This document shows positions 10,620 to 22,330 of a stretch of 64,000 nt of DNA, one piece after another. Each line of letters opens with the position of its first letter. Within the stretch, counting starts at the first letter, position 1. This stretch comes from Hevea brasiliensis (Eukaryota; Streptophyta; Magnoliopsida; Malpighiales; Euphorbiaceae). The stretch covers positions 37,365,703-37,429,702 of the forward strand of contig NC_079495.1 in NCBI RefSeq assembly GCF_030052815.1, given 5' to 3'. The notes under the pieces are model-generated. The model was given only the letters and a program-made list of their open reading frames with translations, did not search any database and had not been told where the DNA came from. Position numbers and translations under genes: made by a program.

Positions 10620-11873
10620 CCTCTTCTCATTGTCTCATCGTGTAAACTCTGGCTGACGCACTTCCTTGTGTTGACTGACCAATAGTGCCCCGACTGCCAG
10701 AAGCAGTGCCTCTACCTCTGCCTCTTCCTCTTCCAACTGATTGTGAACCTCTAAGAGCAGGACTCTAAATAGATCCTTCAGCAGTAGTAGGAGCTGGACC
10801 ATACTTAGGAGCACTAGTACATTCTTTAGCTAAATGGCCCTTGCCTCCACAGTTAAAACAGGCTCCAGTGGCCCAATAGCATTCCCCCCCATGCATCTTA
10901 CCACAAGTCTCATAGAGGCGGGCGTAATATAAATCCGCTTGATCGCAACTGCACCTAGGGGTTCTCTCATCGCAAAATCTGCCCCTACCAAATCTTCCAC
11001 CTCGACCCCTGCTGGGTCCACTAAATTTCTTCTTCTTCCCAGAAGTACCACCAGAACTTTGTTCAACTGATTTTTCCCCCTTATCTTTCTCTGATTTTTT
11101 AACTTTTTCTAATTTTTCTTTTGTTGGGGTTGCTTTTGATTCAATCCTTTCGAACTCGAGTGCTTGAGACATGACTTCTGAAAAATTGTTGTGTCTGAAT
11201 GCCACTACTTGCATTCTCAAACCGGGCTTTAAACCAGTCTCAAATCTCTTGCATCTTGCCTTCATCGGTAGAAAGGAGACTCCTAGAATAATGACTTAAG
11301 CGGAGAACTCCCTCTCATACTCGCCACCGACGGTTCCCTTGTTTCACATTTAAAAATTCTTGCAATTTTTGATCAACATATGCATTTGGGATATATTTTT
11401 GTCTGAATTCTCTGATAAAGTCATCCAAGGTCAGTACTAGTGGTCCAGCTAAGCTGTGGGGGATGGTCTTCCACCAATCATATGCATCCCCTTGCAGTAG
11501 TGACACGGAGTACTCAAACTTCATTCATCTTGGCAAAGGCGACTTCTTAAACACTCTATCCATTCTTTCAAGCCATTGCTCGCTCTAAAGGGTTCACTGT
11601 GCCCTTAAATTCAGTAGCTCCATACTTCAATAACTTATCATACTGTCTGGCTGGAGGTAGTGGTTGTGCCACAGGTGTCTGGGGTGGAACTTGAGCAGGC
11701 ATGCCCCTAGCCATTTGTTGAAACATCACAGCCATCTGCTGTGCAAACTGTGTAGGAAACTGCAACATTTATGGGGTTGGTGCTACAGATCCACTAACAT
11801 TCTGTAGAGCAGGGGCTTCCCCTTGTGCCTCAGCTTCAACAGATTGCTCGACTGAGCGATCCCCTTCTTCCAT
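10620..11873 (-). pseudogene. Gyp-A gag with CCHC zinc knuckle
   Basis: The likely start is ATG at 11873 (MEEGDRSVEQ). The frame stops just before MLQFPTQFAQQM and breaks again near 11568 and 11315. Recognisable parts are the proline-rich N-terminus, the capsid region SLLQGDAYDWW ... FRQKYIPNAY (about 11520-11360), RFETGLKPGLRMQV (about 11250), a basic stretch and an intact knuckle ACFNCGGKGHLAKEC (about 10870-10820). Gag would form the virus-like particle and bind RNA. The intact knuckle contrasts with the many stops upstream. Confidence 0.88.
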
Positions 11874-12042
11874 TTTAGTCTGAAGTTAGGGTATCTCCTG
11901 AACAAGTAACACATGGAGATTTCCCTCTGTTAGTTCATATTTATGATGTAATGTACTGTATGTAACAAATATGGACATTGAGCAGTTATACTTAACAAGG
12001 AAAAACACAAATTCACAAGTTGAAACATACTTCAAAAATTTT

Positions 12043-12054
12043 GCTCTGATACCA
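12043..12054 (-). other. Gyp-A primer binding site (initiator Met tRNA)
   Basis: The minus strand reads TGGTATCAGAGC, the usual plant site complementary to the 3' end of tRNA-iMet, eight bases inside the 5' LTR that ends at 12063. It primes minus-strand cDNA synthesis. Confidence 0.9.
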
Positions 12055-12062
12055 CTAAAACA

Positions 12063-15000
12063 TATCACACCTTACCCCTTTGTAAGGCATAATATGATCC
12101 CGTAGAATACCTAATGAACTACCGAACTTCGTCTACCGATAACTCATTAAGTACCTTACAAGGGATTTTAAAACAATTTTCTTACTTTTGATAAGTGGTG
12201 AGCATTTTCTAATTGGTATCAAAACATTTAATTAAAGTTGAAAGCTAGTTGAAATTTTTGGCCCATTTTATTTTTTCGGAAATTTTATAAAAATTTTGAC
12301 AGAGTTCTGTCTGTATTTTGAGAAAACAGTTCTTCAAATACTTGAAACAAAGCACTTCCAATAATTTCCTCAACAACCACTTCAATTTCACAATCAATCT
12401 CAATCAATTTCAACACATTTATCAACTTCCAAAATTCAAATACACCATTTCCAATATCCACAATCATCAAATACCATTAATAAATTTCATTCAATTCAAA
12501 ATAAATGCTACCATTCATATTTTATTAATGACAAAGTAATTTATATACACCATTGCAAAAATTTACATCAAAAGAAATTCAAACTAAATTTTATTACAAT
12601 CTTTATACAACTTTGTACAAGCTGCTCAAGATCCATTTTACATGTCCATATATTTATGTGCATCACAAACATCAAAATAAATATTTACAGTCAGGATATA
12701 AATTATAACCGATATAACCTCAGGGTAAGTCACTCCACAATCTTCAGCAGCTCACTCTGCTGCTCCTCTAGTCTCTAAATCTACGACAGTAATAACAGCT
12801 ATCGCTGAGTACTAAGACTCAGTGGTGCACAACATACTAAAATAATATTTATGCAGAATTTAAATCACATTTATTCAAAAATTTAATTGAACATGAGAAT
12901 TAAATATAAAACATGAATTATGAGATTTTAATCCAAACAAGTTCATTTTGAAGTGCCAAAACGCATTTCATAAAACCCACAGTTATATCATGCCATTCGA
13001 AACAAATATAATCTCAATAGCCAGAGGCTAAGGAAAAATCACATCACAAGGCTAGCTAGCTCAAATATATGGATATCCATTCAAATTCCTCTTCTACTAA
13101 CACACCTCAACACTTCATCCAGAGAAGGAATCAAAATTCGAAACTGATTACCCCCACTAGTCATGCTAGTGAGGTGTTCAAATATATGGTCATGACACTG
13201 CGGTTTCAAAACTTATCTTAACAATTTGCTAAATATTGCCAATTCAAATATGCAGAAATAAACTTTCAACAATTCAAAGCAAAAGTAAAATACATATTTC
13301 ATTCACTTTATCAATGAATTTTAAAGCATGCTGATGTTGTGCACAAACCTCAAGCGAGTCGCCTCTTGGCCTTGACTCAATTCCTCGGGTTCTTTCTCGG
13401 TGTTCTTTTCAACTGAAACACACAATTTCATAGCATTTCTATACCATAACTTAGCATAAATCCAAAAATAAATTTAACTTCACTTTTACCTAGCTCTAAT
13501 GTGCTAAACTCGACGTTCTTTAAATTTTTGTGTTTCGAGTTACTATTCATTACACTATTCAAGTCAAATTATTGACTTTCTAAGGCTTAATAGGTATGGG
13601 AATTCCAACTTCACCCACATACCACATTTTGGTCACTAAATTTGTTAGTTTTGGTTGTTTATTCAAATTTTAAGTCTTTTAGGCAATTTTGATAATTTTC
13701 AGTTTTGGTGTCTAAGGTTGTACTGTTCCATTGGTCATTTTTCTGTTGGAATTTGGCAAAACTTCCTTCATAGAAAATGTTCCCTATTGTCTTAAGTTTA
13801 TTCTTCTTTTTGAATCACTCTAATTGGAGTTTTGTAGCTCAAGTTATAGCCATTTGAACTATAGCTGCTGGATTGGACTTAACCCAGAATTCTGGGCAAA
13901 TTTTGGTTATGGCAGTTTTAGGTCACCAAATTTGGGTGGCGAAATGACTTGGATAATGGCATAATTTGGGTTTGTGTTCTTTATGAAAGTTTTAGGTCTA
14001 TATCTCATCTATCCACTGGCAAAATTTCAGGTCATTTAGACCTGCCTAGCTCAAGTTATGGCCAAATGAACAAACATTGTTCATTTGGTCAGTTTGTACA
14101 GGGCAGACTGAGATTTTCTGAGTTTGGTCAATTCGTTCACTAGGTTTTGGTCACTTTTTGGGCATGCTTCCTAAATGAAAATTTTGTCATTTAGTGTCTA
14201 TTTTCATTCCCAATTGGTCTCATGCCTAAAGCTTCATTTTTGGTCCCTCAAAGGGACCTTGGTCATGCTGCCAGCAGCATGACCATATTGAATCCGAATT
14301 TGGTTTCACTCCAACACTTTCAACATACTTCATTTGGTCACCATTGGCCATTTCGCACTTCAAACTAGGTCAATCATATTATTTACCCATTTCTCACATT
14401 TTTGTCTCTAAACCCTAAGTGTTCAAACCCTAGTTTACCAATTCTTTGCATTTGATTGATTCAAAGCCTATATACATGCTTCTTCATCTCAAACAAGACC
14501 ACATATACTTTTAAATCTATCAAACCATGCAAATATACTCCCATACACATGCTGGCCAAAATTCACTCATGGTCCCTCAATAAAATTTTCTTTTATTTAA
14601 GGTTTACTTACAAGTTCAATAAGTTAAAAATATAGAAATCAAACTAAAATTGTCAAGTTTGCTTGCTAACCTTTTTAGGTGTCTTTTTCCTCTTCTTATT
14701 TCTCCTCCTTTCTTTTTCTTTTTGTAGGCAATAGCTAAATCAAAGGTCTAGGTTAAGATTTACTTAAGGAATTTAGGGGAATTTATGGTTAATTTAGGGT
14801 GTATGAAGCTTGAACTTAGAGCTCTAATGGAGTTTAGAGAGAGAGAGCTTTGGGAGAGAGAGAGGCCGGCTGTTTGGGAGAGAAGACAAATGAAATTTTT
14901 TTTTTCTTTTATGTATTTTGTCTTATGGAAAACCAAGAAAAAAATCAATTTAATCAAAATTATTAATTATAGGATTTATGGCATCATGCTTCATGTCATG

Positions 15001-15550
15001 CATGATGTCACCTCCCTTCACTTTTTCCTTTTCTTTTTTTTTATTAGTTCTTTAATTTAATTATCAATTCTAAAATTTTCTTTTCTTCGATTTTATTTGA
15101 CAGTTAGGTTAGGAGTCAGCTCTCGGGGTCAATTGACCAAATTGCCCCTCGCCGGTTCAACCCGATTTACAAATAATTTAATATTTCTTTCGGCTCCCTA
15201 ACCTAATTATTTGACTGGCTTAACAGTTCTTTTTCATGATTTTTTCTTTTCCACTGTGTTCATAATGGTCCTAAGGACTGCAGCGTCACATTTTATGGTT
15301 CAAAATTTGAGTTTAAATTGACTTCGCAGTCGTTCCCGAAACGGTCACCCATCACTGTGACTCTCAGCCCGTTTAACTTCTTATGTTTTGTTTTTCTTAT
15401 TTATACTTAACTAATTGACAATTACTAATTATTTGTGTTTATGGCTTATCTAGTTGTCTTAAGTGTGGTTCTAATCCCCTTAATTGTTCGGACCGACACC
15501 GGTCACCGGAATAGTGAAATACACCAGGCTATGCAAATAGGGGTGTTACA
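12063..15550 (-). repeat. Gyp-A 5' LTR
   Basis: Partner of 3755-7233, with the inner end mutated from TGTCACACC to TATCACACC. Carries the palindrome at 14060-14090 and a possible minus-strand TATA box at 14466-14474. As the transcribed-from LTR it would supply the promoter. No believable protein is encoded. Confidence 0.93.
14466..14474 (-). promoter_or_regulatory. Candidate TATA box of Gyp-A 5' LTR
   Basis: The minus strand reads TATATAGGC about 1.08 kb into the LTR, and the same word is kept in the other LTR at 6146-6154. Position and sequence suit an LTR promoter, but no transcript start can be seen. Confidence 0.4.
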
Positions 15551-17202
15551 TCAGTTATCTTGTATATAGGTGGTTTGAGTTTGATACTACTTTCATACTT
15601 GTACTGTGTATGGGTATATGGGCATGTGTTGGCTCCTACTAGTTATATATGGAGGTAGGTGTTGATCAAGATGGAATCTGTTCCTCTAAATAAATAGAGA
15701 TAAAATCCTATGTTCATTTAATTGTTCTTGATGTTTCAAGTTCCTGGCCAGGACAGATAGATTTATTCAGAAAGAGTTTCTGATGAGAAAATCTTTTTAA
15801 TCAAGAACTAGAATTAAAAGAGAACATAATATTCTTAGCAAATAGAGTTTGACATAAACTATGACTCCAGCTTGAGTTGAGATTTTGTAACAGAGAGATT
15901 CTAGTGCATGGAAACATATGATTATAGGTTCATTTAAGGTAAACCTTATTACTGATTGGGTAGCCATGGCATGCTATGCTAGGTGTTAACCATGGTCTAT
16001 AAGGTGCATAAAATGATTTAGAGAAATCATTTATGGTAAGAAAGAGTTCTGATGATATTAAGAGTTGATATCATGTCTCATTGCCAATTAGTGATGAGCC
16101 TAGTAAGTCACACACATACACAAGTTATCACCTAATTCAATATGATTTAATGAATTAATTGAAGAGTTTAATTGATTAATCAAATAGGTTTGATTTGCAA
16201 TTAGATTATAAAGTCTCTAGCATGACTTGAAATCAAATCTAGATTATTGGATGTATAGTATAAGTTAAATTTATATTTAAAGTGTTTAAATATGAATTTA
16301 ATTAATGAGAAATTAATTAATAAAGATTAATGAATTGATTTATAGTTGGTATAAATTGATTAAAATAAGAGAAATAATTATTGTGGGTTGAGAACTCAAA
16401 ATTAAGACACAGGGGCATTTTGGTCATTTCATAGGGTGACATGTGGCACCATGAGATTGTGACACATGGCATTATACATAAGCTTGCAAAATGTCTTTTA
16501 TTCATGTAAGTTGATTAAAATTAAGATTAAATATAGGTTTGACACTTGGCACAATGTGATTAGGTCAATTAAACCTAGAACCAATCAACGGGTGACATGT
16601 GGCAAGGGTTTAATGTGTTGACCTAGCTATATAAGTATTTTTATGAAAAGAAAACAACACAACCAGCAGCTACTCCTCTTTGTGCCACCACCCAAAGGCT
16701 CCTCTCCCTCTTCTCTTCTTCATCTCTCATCAATTCCAAGAGATTAGCAAACAATCTCTTGAATTAAAAATACTAGAAATTATTTATAGTGTCCTATTTA
16801 CATCTCTAATATCTTAAAAGGAAAAACTTGATTTTCTAATTAATAGAAAAAGTTTTAGAAGCTGTTCAAGGGCTGCCATAGGTGTTCTTAGTGTGGACAA
16901 GCTAGAGGGACAACATCTGGTGTCCTGAAGACGCATCCGAAAGGTACAAATACACTGCAGTGCATCAAGAGGTTAATGTATTTATTCTTGATCTCATATA
17001 GGGTTCTAAAATTAATCTAATTAATTTTTAAAATCTTAAATGGGAAATACAGATCCAAAACATATTAAAAGTGTTTTAATATGTTGTTTATCATTGAGAT
17101 CGAATAGATAAAAAGTAAATCTTGCATGATGCATGTGACCTTAGGTAAAAATTTTTGAATTCAATGGTATAAACTTGTGTTTCTCATGCTTCCGCTCCTT
17201 CA
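15551..17202 (+). repeat. Cop-1 5' LTR, second part
   Basis: Continues the LTR broken at 3754 and matches 23290-24938 of the 3' LTR almost base for base. Ends CTCCTTCA at 17202, two bases before the primer binding site. Contains the promoter TATA box at 16628. Confidence 0.93.
16628..16635 (+). promoter_or_regulatory. TATA box of copia LTR
   Basis: TATATAAG, about 1.54 kb into the 2.1-kb LTR. The equivalent word is kept in the other copies: 24365, 34567 and 56898 on plus, 51277-51284 (TATTTAAG) on minus, and a weakened TATATAGT at 38762. Conservation in all copies supports it as the core promoter. Confidence 0.65.
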
Positions 17203-17204
17203 AT

Positions 17205-17216
17205 TGGTATCAGAGC
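17205..17216 (+). other. Cop-1 primer binding site
   Basis: TGGTATCAGAGC, two bases after the LTR end at 17202; complementary to the 3' end of initiator Met tRNA. Intact. Confidence 0.92.
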
Positions 17217-19084
17217 CGCTATATTTGCCATTTAGATTGTTGATTATATGATTTAATTGTGTGTTTTGATCATGAGATGATTTATCCATTGCTGGTTATA
17301 ATGGATGTGTGGCGGTATGCTTGAAGAACACCATCTTTGGTGCGCCAAATTTGGCTTTCATGGGTGGCTCAAGGTTTGGCTTTTTAATTTGCAATTGTTA
17401 TATGATCTAAAAGCTCATCCTATGTCTAATTAAATTGTTTAATTAGAATTTTAATCACACAATTAAATTTGATTCAAATCAGATTTTTAAAAATTGTTTG
17501 AATGTGATTCAAATATGAATTTTAAAAGTTATTTGAATGTGATTCAAATCTGAATTTTTAAAGTTGTTTGAATCATATTTAAATATGATTTTTTAAAGTT
17601 GTTTGAATAATATTCAGATCTGAATTTTTAAAAATTGTTTGAATTCAAATCTGAATTTTTAAAGTTGTTTGAATCATATTTAAATATGATTTTTTAAAGT
17701 TGTTTGAATAATATTCAGATCTGAATTTTTAAAAATTATTTGAATGTGATTCAAATCTGATTTTTTTAAAAATTGTTTGAATGTGATTCAAATCTGAATT
17801 TTTAAGGTTGTTTGAATGTGATTCAAATCTGAATTTTTAAATTTGTTTGAATGAGATTCAAATCTGAATTTTTAAATTTATTTGAATCATATTCAAATCT
17901 GAATTTTTAAGTTGAATATAAGATATTCAATTTAATTTAAGTATGTATGTTTTATTTAATTGTTAAATAGTGATATGCATGATGGATGATCATGGACTAT
18001 AAAGACCAATGTGATTGGATTATTTTTTTATGTTTCTTTGGGATTGTAAATTAATTAATTTATTTTAATTTATTTTGGGCATGTATTATTAAGGTTGTAA
18101 TAATTTTTGGGTTGTAATTTCATTTATTAAGTTCTTGTAAATTCGCCTTAGTATGCTAAGGATTACTATGTAATATTAGATTGCAAGAAGATCAAGGAGG
18201 TCAAGAGCATTGGTGGAACCAGTGGGAGGAATTCAATATCAAGTGTTGATTATGTACTCCTTCCGCAACCTTGTAAAATAATAAATGAAATACACCTAGG
18301 AATGCCCTGATTCAATTCTTAATAGCACAGAATTGAATCCCTTAGAAAGTCCATGATCATACCATATTTACTGCTTATCCATGAATGCATGAGATGTATG
18401 GGAATGTATGCAATTATATGATATATGCATGCTAAATGGATAATGTGCAAAGTGAGACCTTAATAGTAATTAAGATGAGCATAAAATCTTCCAAACAAAT
18501 TATTAAGTTGGAAATGCTATAATTAAAGTAATTATAACATGGGCCCTCCATTGGGACAATTATTTTAAGAAATTTTAAATAGTTGCATAAGATGCAATTA
18601 ATTTAAGAGATTTTCTTAAGAATAATTGTTACGCATGAGATGTTGCAAATATGTAAATGGTTTGGTGGCCAATATTGGATGTACCTGAGCATATTAAAAT
18701 TATTTGCATAATTACTGGCTCAATGGAATCAACTTAACTAATGCAAGAAAAGTCAATAATGGATGTACCTGAGATTTTGAGCATTAGGGCCTAGGTAAAG
18801 GATTGAACCTCATATGAGATGTGATGGCCAAGGAGTTGCTCACTTATAGTTTATTGTAATTCCAATAATTGAGGTACCTGAGGATGATCAATAGAATTAT
18901 AAGAATTCAATCACCCATTAGAAATCCATCCAACTAGGATTTCTATTTTCTACTTTGGAAGTGTAGGATTCGCTAAGTTAGTGGGAGGACCAATTTGATT
19001 AAAAGACCATAATCATTTTGGTTAATTACATGATATATTTACTAATTAATCTGGTTATTTTTTGTAGTTAATTTTTTAATAATA
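17217..19084 (+). other. Cop-1 untranslated leader
   Basis: About 1.87 kb between primer site and gag ATG with no open frame. It holds the AT-rich minisatellite (17455-17912) and then a well-conserved segment with three spaced GATGTACCTGAG-like words (near 18677, 18758 and 18868). The same leader is found in Cop-2, Cop-3 and Cop-4, so it is a family trait and may carry packaging or translation signals. Confidence 0.75.
17455..17912. repeat. Leader minisatellite of Cop-1, about 13 units
   Basis: Tandem units of about 30-37 bp with consensus GTGATTCAAATCTGAATTTT plus a TAAA/GTTGTTTGAAT spacer. GATTCAAATCTGAATT is itself near-palindromic. A 95-bp block (17542-17636) recurs unchanged at 17643-17737, showing recent unit duplication. 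The array has about 5 units in Cop-2, 9-10 in Cop-3 and 8 in Cop-4. No CRISPR-like unique spacers. Confidence 0.85.
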
Positions 19085-19906
19085 ATGAGCACAGAACAAC
19101 TATCACCATCCAATATCCTTGCAAGCGTACTTGATAGCAATAGGTTGACAGGACCTAATCTATCTGATTGACTAAGAAATTTAAAACTTGTCCTGAACCT
19201 TGAACATATAGGATATGTTCTAGATTCAAATGTTCCTAGTCCCTTACCTTCAGAGGCCACTCAAGAAGAACATGAAACTTTGGACAAGTGGAAGGAGCAT
19301 GATATGAGAGTTAAGTGTTACATGCTTGCTTCCATGAGTAATGAGTTACAGAAACAGCATGAGAACATGCAGAGTGCGAGTGAGATCCTCCTTCAACTAC
19401 AAGAGTTGTATGGTGAGCACAACAGGAATGCTAGGTATGAGATATCTAGGCAACTGTTCCGCATGAGGATGTCTGAGAGACAGAATGTTAGGGATCATGT
19501 CCACAAGATGATTCGGCTGATTGAGCAGCTGGAACATCTTGACTTCAACATGGATTTCCAACTACAGATCGATTTGATCCTTCAATCCCTTCCTGAGTCT
19601 TTTGGGAATTTTTTTATAAATTTCCATATGACTAAACAGGAATGCACCTTAGCTGGTTTACTCAACATACTGGTTATTGCTCAAAAGAATATGCCGGGCA
19701 ATAAAGGAAAAGAGGTAGCTTTGATTGCATCTTCTTCTACTAGAAAGTCCAACAAGAAGAAGGGCAATAAGAAAAAGAAATCTCAGATTCCTAGTCCTTC
19801 CAAGAAAATAGCTAAACAGAAAGGGAAGACTAAAGCTGATGGAGGCAAAGGAAAGTGTTTCCACTACCAGAAGGATGGACGCTGGAAAAGGAACTACCCA
19901 GAGTAT
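19085..19906 (+). pseudogene. Cop-1 gag
   Basis: ATG at 19085 opens MSTEQLSPSNILASVL, shared with the gag starts at 36723, 48927 and 59191. A TGA at codon 29 (TGG in Cop-3) breaks it; the same frame then runs to 20009. Visible are the UBN2-type gag core (YEISRQLFRMRMSE, HVHKMIRLIEQLEHL, FHMTKQECTLAGLLN), a lysine-rich linker and a damaged knuckle, CFHYQKDGRWKRNYP, where three of the four CCHC ligands are replaced. Gag would build the particle. The knuckle damage and stop show it is defective. Confidence 0.9.
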
Positions 19907-20649
19907 AGCAATCTAAAAGAATGCAATGCCATGGTGAAAACCAACTCAAGTTCAAAATATATTTGGCACTTAAGTTTATATCATGTTGCAGAAGATAGGA
20001 TTGCAAAATGAGAGAAAATGGGGATTTTATCCTCATTGGGCTCTGAGCCTACTCCAACTTGTGAATCTTGCCTTCAGGGCAAAATGAATAGATCACCCTT
20101 TGTTGGACAAGGGCTAAGGGCTGAAAATATTTTGGAGTTAATAAATAGTGATGTATGTGGTCTATTTAAACAAATAGCTAGAGGAGGTTTTCATTACTTT
20201 ATTACCTTTACTGATGATAAATCAAGGTTTGGGTATTTGTATTTGATGAAATACAAACATGAATCCTTTGAAAAGTTTAAAGAATTTAAATCTGAAGTAG
20301 AAAATCAAACAGGAAAGAGTATTAAAGCTCTTCGATCAGATCGTGGAGGTGAATATTTGAGTACTGAATTTGATGAATACTTGAGAGAGCACAGCATTGT
20401 TTCCCAACTGACTCCTCTAGGAACACCACAGCTGAATGGTGTATCTGAAAGTAGAAATCATACCCTATTGCATATGGTACGTAGTATGATGAGCTATACT
20501 GATATGCCAATCTCCTTTTGGGGATTTGCATTGGAATCAGCTTTGTATATTCCAAATAGGATTCCATCAAAATCAGTTTCTTCCACACCTTATGAGATAT
20601 GGCATGGAAGAAAACCAAGTCTTAAGCATGTTAAGATTTGGGGTTGTCC
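19907..20649 (+). pseudogene. Cop-1 integrase, N-terminal and core
   Basis: Directly after the knuckle the frame jumps to ECNAMVKTNSSSKYIWHL, so the protease present in Cop-4 (60060-60470) is missing. The zinc finger (WHLSLYHV ... CESCLQGK) has a TGA between its halves at 20009. The catalytic residues follow: NSDVCGLF, SDRGGEYLST and GVSESRN (Glu kept). The reading ends at KIWGCP, where a condensed LTR copy is inserted. The integrase would insert the cDNA into the genome. Confidence 0.9.
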
Positions 20650-20891
20650 TAAAAGTATGCCTAGAGCAACACTATGACAGCACATGGGAGTACTCTTTGT
20701 GATGTTTTGTCATAAATCATATCGATGCATATAATCTTTAGACTGAGATATAGCAATTTATCTTGTATATAGGTAATGTTTGTTCTGGCCAGACAGATAG
20801 GATTTATTTATAAAAGAAGTTTTTTGATGAAAAATCTTTTTAATCAGAACTGGAATCCAAGTCTTAAGCATGTTAAGATTTGGGGTTGTCC
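20615..20891 (+). mobile_element. Condensed copia LTR flanked by 35-bp direct repeats
   Basis: Host sequence 20615-20649 is repeated exactly at 20857-20891. The 207 bp between (20650-20856) is a string of short colinear pieces from the first third of the copia LTR: TATGCCTAGAGCA, ACACTATGAC, the TTTTGTCATAAATCATATC block, TCTTGTATATAGGTA, and the CTGGCCAGACAGATAGG to TTTTTAATCAGAACTGGAA stretch. The parts between them are missing. Integrase-mediated insertion gives 5-bp duplications in this family, so another mechanism is implied. It shifts the reading frame of integrase. Confidence 0.85.
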
Positions 20892-22330
20892 AGCTTATAT
20901 CAAAAAGCTGAACACTGATAAATTGGAAAACATATTAGAAAAAGGTCAATTTTTTGGATATCCAAAAGATAGTTTTGGATATTATTTTTATTTGCATACT
21001 TCACAAAAAGTTATGATAAGTAGAGATGCCACATTTCTTGAACAACAGCTTGTTCAAGAAAGGAGGCAAAGGAAGGCAAATAGAGTTGGAATTGGAGAAT
21101 TCTGACCAACCAACAGATCACATGGATAGATATCCATCTAGTCAACCTACACCCATTGATGAAACATCTACAGCTGTTCCTTGTAGAACAACCAGGGTAT
21201 CATGAAGAAGAATAAGAGTTGTCTACTCATGAAGAAGTAGATCATGGAGATGATCCACTTACCTATGAAGAAGCTATATCAGATATAGACTCTTCAAAAT
21301 GGATTGATGCTGTGAAATCCGAAATTGATTCCATGTATAAGAATCAAGTTTGGGATCTTGTTGACCCACTAAAAGGAATTGTACCTATAGAGAACAAATG
21401 AGTTTTCAAGAAGAAAATTAGTTCTGATGGAAAGGTAGAAACCTAAAAGGCAAGGCCAGTAGCGAAAGGGTTTCGCCAAAGGTAAGGAATCGACTATGAG
21501 GAGACTTTCTCGCCTATTGCCATGCTTAAATCTATTAGGATTCTATTAGCAATAGCTGCATACCATGATTATGAGATTTGGCAGATGGATGTCAAAATAG
21601 CTTTTCTCAATGGATACATTGAAGAAAACATTTTCATGGAACAACCTAGGGATTTTGAATCCCAAGATAGTTCGAAGGTATGCAAGCTAAAGCGATCCAT
21701 TTATGGGTTGAAGCAAGCTTCGAGGAGTTGGAACCTCTGTTTTGATGAAGCCATTAAATCATTTGGTTTTATAAAAAATGAGGATGAGCCATGTGTATAT
21801 AAGAAGGTTAGTGACAGTGCTATTACTTTCCTTATCTTATATGTGGATGATATACTGTTGATGGGTAATGACACAGGTATGTTAACAACTGTAAAGGTAT
21901 GGTTGTCAAATACATTCTCCATGAAAGACTTAGGGGAGGCAACCTATATTCTTGGGATTCACATCTATAGAGATAGAACGAAAAGAATAATTAGTTTATC
22001 CCAAAGTCTATACTTGGAAAAGGTGTTAAAGAGGTTTAACATGCTTCATTCCAAGAGAGGATTGTTACCAGTGAGACATGGTATCCATCTTTCTAAAGAG
22101 ATGTCTCCAAAGACACCTAAAGAAAGAGATAAAATGGCCAGGATTCCATATGCTTCGTCTATTGGAAGTTTAATGTATGCAATGTTATGTACTAGGTCGG
22201 ATATTGCATATGCTGTTAGTTTGACTAGTAGGTATCAATCCAATCTAGGTTTGGAACACTGGATAGCTGCTAAGAATATACTTAAGTACTTGAGAAGAAC
22301 TAAGGATATATTCTTGATCTATGGAGGTGG
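20892..22330 (+). pseudogene. Cop-1 integrase end and reverse transcriptase
   Basis: After the insertion the frame restarts with AYIKKLNTDKLENIL, the end of integrase. It is broken near 21105 by a frameshift and again by NK*VFKKK, a TAA in the KVETYKAR motif and QR*GIDYEE. An open frame from 21522 covers RT: QMDVKIAFLNG (first Asp), YGLKQASRSWN, the YVDDILLMGND active site, KDLGEATYILGIHIYRDR and the end of the RT thumb. RT would copy the RNA into cDNA in the particle. Core motifs are kept but the upstream part is destroyed. Confidence 0.9.

Larger units (their letters stand above)
3755..15550 (-). mobile_element. Gyp-A: full-length Ty3/gypsy chromovirus (Tekay/Del-type), degenerate
   Basis: An 11.8-kb minus-strand element bounded by TGTCACACC at 3755 and GGTGTTACA at 15550. 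LTRs are 3479 bp (3755-7233) and 3488 bp (12063-15550). Coding order on the minus strand is gag, PR, RT, RH, IN, chromodomain-like tail. It lies in the 5' LTR of Cop-1. Flanks are ATAGT and TCAGT; the uninterrupted copia LTRs read ACAGT at this spot, so each flank is one substitution from a 5-bp duplication. PBS and polypurine tract are present, but stops, frameshifts and a deletion of RT motif A show it is dead. Very long LTRs plus a chromodomain-like end fit Tekay/Del; the clade is inferred from layout, not from a phylogeny. Confidence 0.93.

Noticed and set aside
17205..17216. tRNA gene suggested by the TGGTATCAGAGC words
   Set aside because: Only the 12-nt primer site complementary to a tRNA 3' end; no cloverleaf around it.
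17455..17912. Regular direct repeats resembling a CRISPR array
   Set aside because: Units are contiguous and AT-rich, spacers are not unique, and the same array occurs in the leader of four copies of a plant retrotransposon.
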